Below, one piece after another: positions 60,114-64,000 of a DNA stretch of 64,000 nucleotides; position 1 is the first letter of the stretch; the number at the start of each line of letters is the position of its first letter. A model generated the notes under the pieces. It ran no database searches. It was not told the origin of the DNA and worked only from the letters and a program-made list of their open reading frames with translations. The position numbers and the translations under genes were made by a program. Source of the DNA: Pseudoflavonifractor intestinihominis (GTDB lineage Bacteria; Bacillota; Clostridia; Oscillospirales; Oscillospiraceae); assembly GCF_040096055.1 (NCBI RefSeq), contig NZ_JBBMFK010000005.1, positions 106,252 to 170,251 on the forward strand. Reading direction: 5' to 3'.

Positions 60114-60156
60114 TAAGCCGCCGCTATTGGAAAGCCAAAAGCAGCGGCTTTTTTTA
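60114..60156 (+). terminator. Stem with T-run, probable terminator
   Basis: GCCGCTATTGG-AAAG-CCAAAAGCAGCGGC imperfect stem followed by TTTTTTT on the plus strand. No plus-strand gene is near, so it may be a remnant of a former cassette end. Confidence 0.4.
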
Positions 60157-60195
60157 CTCGGTATTACCGAAAAGTATAGAAAGCAGGATATGTCA

Positions 60196-60651
60196 TCATT
60201 TGTCATTTCTTCTCAATGTAATAACTGCATGGCATATCAAGCCAAATACAAGAGAAAAACAGCCACCGCCAAATAGTGATGCTCCCCACCCTGCACCTGA
60301 CATTGTCATAAAACCGCCAACAAAGAAAATACCAATGCCAAGAAATATACCAACACCATAAAAAAGTCCAATTGCCATATCGTACTTATTAAATTGTCGT
60401 TTCTCCTTTTTTTCATATGTTTCCATCTTTGTTATTACCTCCTTCGCAAAATCGTCCATGTTGACTCCAAAAAGAAAGCAAATTTTTTTCAACATATTTA
60501 AATCGGGTTCATTAACATCTCTCTCCCAATTCGATAGTGCCTGCCGGGTAACATTCAATTCCCCGGCTAGTTCTTCCTGTGTCATTCCCAATTGTGTTCG
60601 CAGATGACGTATTTGCTTTCCTGTTGTAATATTCGTCTGTTCCTGGTTCAA
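60196..60651 (-). CDS. XRE-family regulator with membrane helices
   Basis: 151 residues. N-terminal HTH (GKQIRHLRTQLGMTQEELAGELNVTRQALSNWERDVNEPDL) and a C-terminal part with two hydrophobic segments (AIGLFYGVGIFLGIGIFFVGGF and FGGGCFSLVFGLICHAVITL). The same layout (HTH plus membrane tail) is seen in the chromosomal XRE gene at 1.9 kb, but the sequences differ. It is downstream of tet(W) on the same strand; a role in tetracycline control is not indicated. Confidence 0.82.
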   Translation of the reverse strand: MNQEQTNITTGKQIRHLRTQLGMTQEELAGELNVTRQALSNWERDVNEPDLNMLKKICFLFGVNMDDFAKEVITKMETYEKKEKRQFNKYDMAIGLFYGVGIFLGIGIFFVGGFMTMSGAGWGASLFGGGCFSLVFGLICHAVITLRRNDK

Positions 60652-60732
60652 AATAGTTTCTCCTCTCTGATACTGATTTTATCAATGATATTTCGCAATA
60701 GCCAGCAATGAACGCTTGCATTGCGCAAGACG

Positions 60733-62652
60733 TTACATTATCTTCTGAAACATATAGCGCACCTTGTCCAGGCGGCTGTTTGGACGGCGGGGCTGGATGA
60801 CTGGCTTGCCGACAGCGGCCTGATACCCTTTCAGTTCTGTAAGGCATACGCTCTGCCCGTTGGTGTAAAAGGCCAGATCAGTACGGTATGCCTGTATACA
60901 GCGGGCGGGAATCTCGCCAGTAAAGACAACTTCATCCTTTTTTACCTGGACCGTTTCGATGGTGGCACAGTATTTCGGTGCATCATGATAAGCCCTGGAA
61001 AGATATTCCCGGGGCGCATAGAGGGTGAAGGAGAGATAAGGTTCCAGCAGTTGCGTCCCTGATTCCTTCAATGCCTGTTCCAATACAATCGGGGCCAATG
61101 AGCGGAAGTCCGCCGGCGTGCTGACCGGACTGTAATAAAGCCCGTATTCAAAGCAAATCTTACAGTCCGTTACGTTCCAGCCGAACAAGCCCTGCTCCAG
61201 CCCGTAACGGATACCATCCCTGACAGCGTTTTGAAAACTCTGGTTCAAGTATCCCAGCGAAACCCGGCTCTCGTATTGTACACCGGAGCCAAGCGGGAGT
61301 GGTGTAACAGACAGTCCGATGGATGCCCAAAACGGGTTGGGCGGCACCTCGATATGGATGGTGTGGCTGGCTGCTTTGAGCGGCCGCTCCATATAAATGA
61401 CGGTGGGTTCCTTTACCACTGTTTCAAGCTTGTATTTTTCCGACAGCAAAGCGGAAACAACCTCCAACTGCACCCGGCCCAAAAAAGAAAGAATGATCTC
61501 ATGGGTGATGGAATCCACCTCGCAGCGCAAAAGCGGGTCAGTATCCGCAAGTTGCGTAAGAGCGTCCAGCAGCCGTTCTCTTTGCGCTGCCGTTTTCGGC
61601 GCAATCGACGTCCGCAGCATGGGGAGGGGGTCCTCACGCCACCTTTTACGAGGGAGCCGGGTTGGGTCCCCTAATACATCGTTTAACCTCACGCTGTCGC
61701 TGGGAAGGATAACAATTTCACCCGGATAAGCGGTGTCTGTCCGAACAATTTCCCCTTTGGATGGAATACGCATCTCTGTGATTTTCAGCTTTTCTCTCCC
61801 GGCCAGGGCCACCGTATCCCGCAGGCGCAGCGTTCCGCTGTATAGCCGTAGATAGACACGCCGCTGGCCGCAATCTGTATACTCCACCTTGAAAACGCTG
61901 CCGCATAGGGCGGCGCTCCCCTGTTCCCCAATCGGTTGGAACAGCCCTGTCACCGCATCCATCAACGGTTGAATGCCAAGGCCCTTTTTGGCGCTGCCAT
62001 AATAGACCGGGAACAGGGAGGCGTCTTGAACCCGCCGCTGTTCCTCCCGCACAAGTTTTTCCCGGCTGATTGGTTCTCCTGCGATATACTTTTCCAATAA
62101 TTTATCGTTATTTTCGATGACCGCATCCCATGCTTCTATGTCGGTATTTTCCTCCAGGACTATTTCCGGGGACAGCGACACCGTCTGCTTGATGATAATA
62201 TCGGCGGAGAGCTTATCCCGAACAGACTGAACCACGCTCTGCAAATCAACGCCAGCCTGGTCGATCTTGTTGATAAAGATAACGGTGGGAATGTTCATTT
62301 TCCGCAGGGCATGGAACAGAATACGGGTCTGGGCCTGCACGCCATCTTTAGCGGAGATCACCAAGATGGCCCCATCTAAAACAGCCAAAGAGCGGTACAC
62401 CTCCGCCAAAAAATCCATGTGGCCGGGCGTATCCACAATGTTGACTTTACATCTGTGCCACTGGAAGGAAGTGACTGCCGCTTGAATGGTAATCCCACGC
62501 TGCCGCTCCAAAAACATGGTGTCCGTCCTCGTTGTCCCTTTTTCGACGCTCCCCGGTTCTGAAATGGCTCCGCTGGCATATAGCAGGCTCTCCGTCAAGG
62601 TCGTCTTTCCAGCGTCTACATGGGCAAGAATTCCAATATTGATTATTTTCAT
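60733..62652 (-). CDS. tet(W): Tetracycline resistance ribosomal protection protein Tet(W)
   Basis: 639 residues, the exact Tet(W) length, an EF-G-like GTPase that removes tetracycline from the ribosome. G1 AHVDAGKTT, G3 VDTPGHMDF and G4 FINKIDQAG are intact. The N-terminus MKIINIGILAHVDAGKTTLT and the C-terminus NSRLDKVRYMFQKIM match my memory of Tet(W) and not Tet(M) or Tet(O). AGGGAGG precedes the ATG. The upstream leader peptide and attenuator are intact, so the gene looks functional and inducible. Allele-level identity was not computed. Confidence 0.96.
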   Translation of the reverse strand: MKIINIGILAHVDAGKTTLTESLLYASGAISEPGSVEKGTTRTDTMFLERQRGITIQAAVTSFQWHRCKVNIVDTPGHMDFLAEVYRSLAVLDGAILVISAKDGVQAQTRILFHALRKMNIPTVIFINKIDQAGVDLQSVVQSVRDKLSADIIIKQTVSLSPEIVLEENTDIEAWDAVIENNDKLLEKYIAGEPISREKLVREEQRRVQDASLFPVYYGSAKKGLGIQPLMDAVTGLFQPIGEQGSAALCGSVFKVEYTDCGQRRVYLRLYSGTLRLRDTVALAGREKLKITEMRIPSKGEIVRTDTAYPGEIVILPSDSVRLNDVLGDPTRLPRKRWREDPLPMLRTSIAPKTAAQRERLLDALTQLADTDPLLRCEVDSITHEIILSFLGRVQLEVVSALLSEKYKLETVVKEPTVIYMERPLKAASHTIHIEVPPNPFWASIGLSVTPLPLGSGVQYESRVSLGYLNQSFQNAVRDGIRYGLEQGLFGWNVTDCKICFEYGLYYSPVSTPADFRSLAPIVLEQALKESGTQLLEPYLSFTLYAPREYLSRAYHDAPKYCATIETVQVKKDEVVFTGEIPARCIQAYRTDLAFYTNGQSVCLTELKGYQAAVGKPVIQPRRPNSRLDKVRYMFQKIM

Positions 62653-62671
62653 GTGATTGTCCTCCCTTTAC

Positions 62672-62725
62672 TGCCCCGAAGGGCATAAAAATCCCCAGCA
62701 GTAAAATACTTTTACCACTGGGGAT
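62672..62725 (-). promoter_or_regulatory. tet(W) attenuator hairpins
   Basis: On the minus strand, ATCCCCAGTGGTAAAAG paired with the reverse (62691-62725) forms a terminator-like stem followed by ATTTTT. A second small stem, TGCCC-TTCG-GGGCA (62672-62685), lies just before the ribosome site. Stalling of ribosomes on the leader peptide would open the first stem. Confidence 0.8.
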
Positions 62726-62756
62726 GATAATTTGCGGACATACACATATACAGCAT
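62712..62756 (-). CDS. tet(W) leader peptide
   Basis: 14 codons: MLYMCMSANYHPQW then TAA. The stop lies inside the attenuator stem, as in the leader of tet(M)-type genes, so coupling of translation and transcription is expected. Confidence 0.82.
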   Translation of the reverse strand: MLYMCMSANYHPQW

Positions 62757-63014
62757 ACACCTGTTTGTGAGTGCTGTTTTTGGGGATATGTCAAAATTGA
62801 TAAGGCAAAAGTATTCTTAAATTGGGTACAAAAAACTAAGCCCCTACAAAAGGGACTATCATAATCCTTTGTTCCCACTATTTGATTATAGTTTTATTTA
62901 AGAATACCTTGCCGCATATTTTTTACTCCTTTTCTGGAATTGAATTATTATATCACATCAGTTTTAGGAAAACAAGTATCTAAAAGAAATTTTTCTTCCC
63001 CTTATATGTAACAA
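62757..63014 (-). other. tet(W) upstream control region
   Basis: AT-rich. It contains GTTTTTTGTACCC, ATTTAAGAATAC and TTTTGACATATCCCC in minus-strand order, which are shared by the control regions of ribosomal protection genes as I remember them. TTGACA is present (about 62785-62790), but the matching -10 is not clear by eye. Confidence 0.5.
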
Positions 63015-63155
63015 TCATACCGGCTTCCTAACGTTCAGAATGGTTTCTACTGTCTGCTGCGGTGTTTGGTTGGAATTGTCCAGCCAAAAGCCGATCCGTG
63101 GTGTTGTCTGCATTTTACTAAATACAAATTCAATGTATACAGAAAGAAATATATA
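63015..63155 (-). pseudogene. 3' remnant of an unidentified gene next to tet(W)
   Basis: On the minus strand an open frame ends at 63015 with ...MQTTPRIGFWLDNSNQ and TPQQTVETILNVRKPV. It reads like the C-terminal end of an ATP/nucleotide-binding or kinase-like protein, but I cannot name the family. There is no start with a ribosome site, and the frame runs into AT-rich DNA at about 63150. It is probably a left-over from an earlier cassette or an element end. Confidence 0.4.
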
Positions 63156-63367
63156 AGGAGTGGGAGGGATTCCGCCGTAGTCGGCATTGTAGGAAAATCC
63201 AAAAGTTTAGATTTTCTCAAAATGCTTATCTTTTGGTCTTTGGTTCGGAATAGTGTAGTGCTGGCGGTCTATCTATTGTTTTCGGTTGCTTGCTTCTTTA
63301 CCGTACATGAGCATTCAACAAGGGCTTGTCCCATATCAAATGATTTATGATCAAGGAGAAGATTGAG
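63156..63367. other. Right junction region of the mobile element and promoter side of the TPR gene
   Basis: About 210 bp without a credible gene. Contains GAAAATC...GATTTTC arms (about 63193-63219) and an AT-rich part up to the GGAGA site before 63368. The junction between element and chromosome should be in here. Confidence 0.45.
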
Positions 63368-64000
63368 ATGGCAGAGAAGAACATGAAGTATGAGCCGCTG
63401 GACCCGGATGAGAAGCTGCTGGCGGAGGTAAACGAAAAGCTGAAGACAGACCCCTGCAATCCGGAGCTGTGGTACCAGAAGGGGTTGCAGCACACCTGGA
63501 AGGGGGAGAACGAGATGGCGCTCCACTGTTTCTCCACAGGCCTGATCTACGCGCCTTTCCACGCCTCCCTCCGGACCTGGCGGGGCCGCAAGCTGATGGG
63601 GCAGTCCGACTATACGATGGCCATCTCCGAGCTGGCCACCGCCTCCGCCCTCAACCCCATGGACTGGGAGGCGTGGTACTACCAGGGCGTGGCCGCATAT
63701 CTGGAAGGGCTCTATGAGCACGCCAAGATGTGCCACACAAAGGCCCGCCACCTCATCGCCAAGCACGACCCCCTGTGCCTGGCCGCCACGGTGGACTGGT
63801 ACTGGATGACCTGCATGAAGCTGGGCGAGCGGGACGAGGCCAAGCGGGTGGTGGATATCCTCTGCCACGCCGAGGGCTACCGGGCGGGCATCGCCTCCAA
63901 CCACGCCGACGTGGAGCACTGGAGGCCCAGACACGGCAAGACCATGGACGACTTCCGCGCCGCCGTCCGGGCGGCCATGGGCGGGGACGGCCAGACGGAG
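63368..64000 (+). CDS. TPR-repeat protein (continues beyond the window)
   Basis: 211 codons are visible from ATG 63368 (AAGGAGAAGATTG upstream) with no stop. The sequence has tetratricopeptide-like repeats: NPELWYQKGLQHTWKGENEMALHCFSTGLIYAP, then ASLRTWRGRKLMGQSDYTMAISELATASALNP, then WEAWYYQGVAAYLEGLYEHAKMCHTKARHLI, about residues 30-135. No signal peptide, so cytoplasmic; TPRs suggest a protein-binding role. GC returns to chromosomal level, so it lies outside the element. Function unknown. Confidence 0.8.
   Translation, partial: MAEKNMKYEPLDPDEKLLAEVNEKLKTDPCNPELWYQKGLQHTWKGENEMALHCFSTGLIYAPFHASLRTWRGRKLMGQSDYTMAISELATASALNPMDWEAWYYQGVAAYLEGLYEHAKMCHTKARHLIAKHDPLCLAATVDWYWMTCMKLGERDEAKRVVDILCHAEGYRAGIASNHADVEHWRPRHGKTMDDFRAAVRAAMGGDGQTE

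Larger units (their letters stand above)
51394..63160. mobile_element. Mobilizable tet(W) element with TnpX-like serine recombinase
   Basis: This block differs from the flanks in GC and gene style. It holds a large serine recombinase at one end, TnpW-like, DnaC-like and initiator genes, a Cys-rich VLP-type gene, relaxase and MobC, Tn916-type accessory genes, and tet(W). It has no coupling protein, VirB4 or other type IV secretion gene, so it should be mobilised in trans (IME class). The right limit is an estimate: element-like AT-rich DNA continues at least past the gene remnant at 63.15 kb and could reach 63.35 kb. Confidence 0.82.

Noticed and set aside
51293..63176. Shared octamer ATTCCGCC at 51293-51300 and 63169-63176 as attL/attR core
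   Set aside because: An 8-bp match between two stretches of several hundred bases is expected by chance about once, and no longer homology surrounds it.
1..64000. CRISPR arrays, rRNA or tRNA genes, complete insertion sequences
   Set aside because: No regular repeat-spacer array, no rRNA stretches, no tRNA cloverleaf and no DDE transposase gene were seen. The only regular array is the iteron set at 54.5 kb.

Overview
The window is about 64 kb of GC-rich DNA with short intergenic gaps and many overlapping start/stop codons. Gene content (cysteine T-box, Firmicutes-type rimO-pgsA order, LytTR/GHKL pair, double-cubane reductase with activase, tet(W)) suggests a strictly anaerobic gut clostridium of the Oscillospiraceae, Flavonifractor-like. 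The genus is an inference from style and content and was not checked by a search.

Layout. 0-6.6 kb: tail of rimO, pgsA, a small membrane protein with an XRE regulator, an NCS2 purine permease broken by a 4-bp tandem duplication, and a cysteine T-box leader in front of cysE-cysS. 6.6-15.5 kb: a frameshifted small secreted protein, a lipoprotein and stalk-domain/NPCBM pair, a compact four-way-junction RNA candidate with its own promoter and U-tract, a MarR-controlled heterodimeric ABC exporter, and a double-GNAT protein. 15.7-28.5 kb: DegV, an ECF sigma factor with a membrane protein, a BlaI-type repressor with a giant M56 (BlaR1-like) protein, a D,D-carboxypeptidase, a ComEA-like protein, an orphan response regulator, a zinc phospholipase-like protein and an MFS carrier.

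27.8-41.4 kb is the most interesting chromosomal part. A PadR regulator is divergent from a YczE-type membrane protein, with an ATGT-N8-ACAT operator between them. It is followed, on the minus strand, by twelve closely packed genes: PatB-type C-S lyase, oligopeptide ABC transporter with binding protein, M20 amidohydrolase, double-cubane-cluster reductase with its activase, YedF, DUF3343 and a NifS-type desulfurase. The promoter in front of the twelve-gene block carries a diverged copy of the yczE promoter/operator module, which suggests one PadR regulon. My reading is uptake and breakdown of a cysteine (or selenocysteine) conjugate coupled to a low-potential reductase and S/Se carriers.

41.7-51 kb: a small Cys-rich protein, a YeiH-type exporter with a thioredoxin-reductase-like flavoprotein lacking CxxC and a divergent LysR regulator, a LytTR/GHKL two-component pair, a membrane-anchored GH3 enzyme with inverted domain order, and an AraC regulator.

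51.4-63.2 kb is a mobilizable element of lower GC: large serine recombinase, TnpW-like protein, DnaC-like loader, replication initiator containing five 23-bp iterons, Cys-rich VLP-type protein, MOB relaxase and MobC-like protein, a small membrane protein, a Tn916-type HTH protein, a sigma-like gene broken by a nonsense codon, a methyltransferase, an XRE regulator and tet(W) with its leader peptide and attenuator. It has no type IV secretion genes, so it should need a helper to transfer. The window ends in a chromosomal TPR-repeat gene that continues past the edge.
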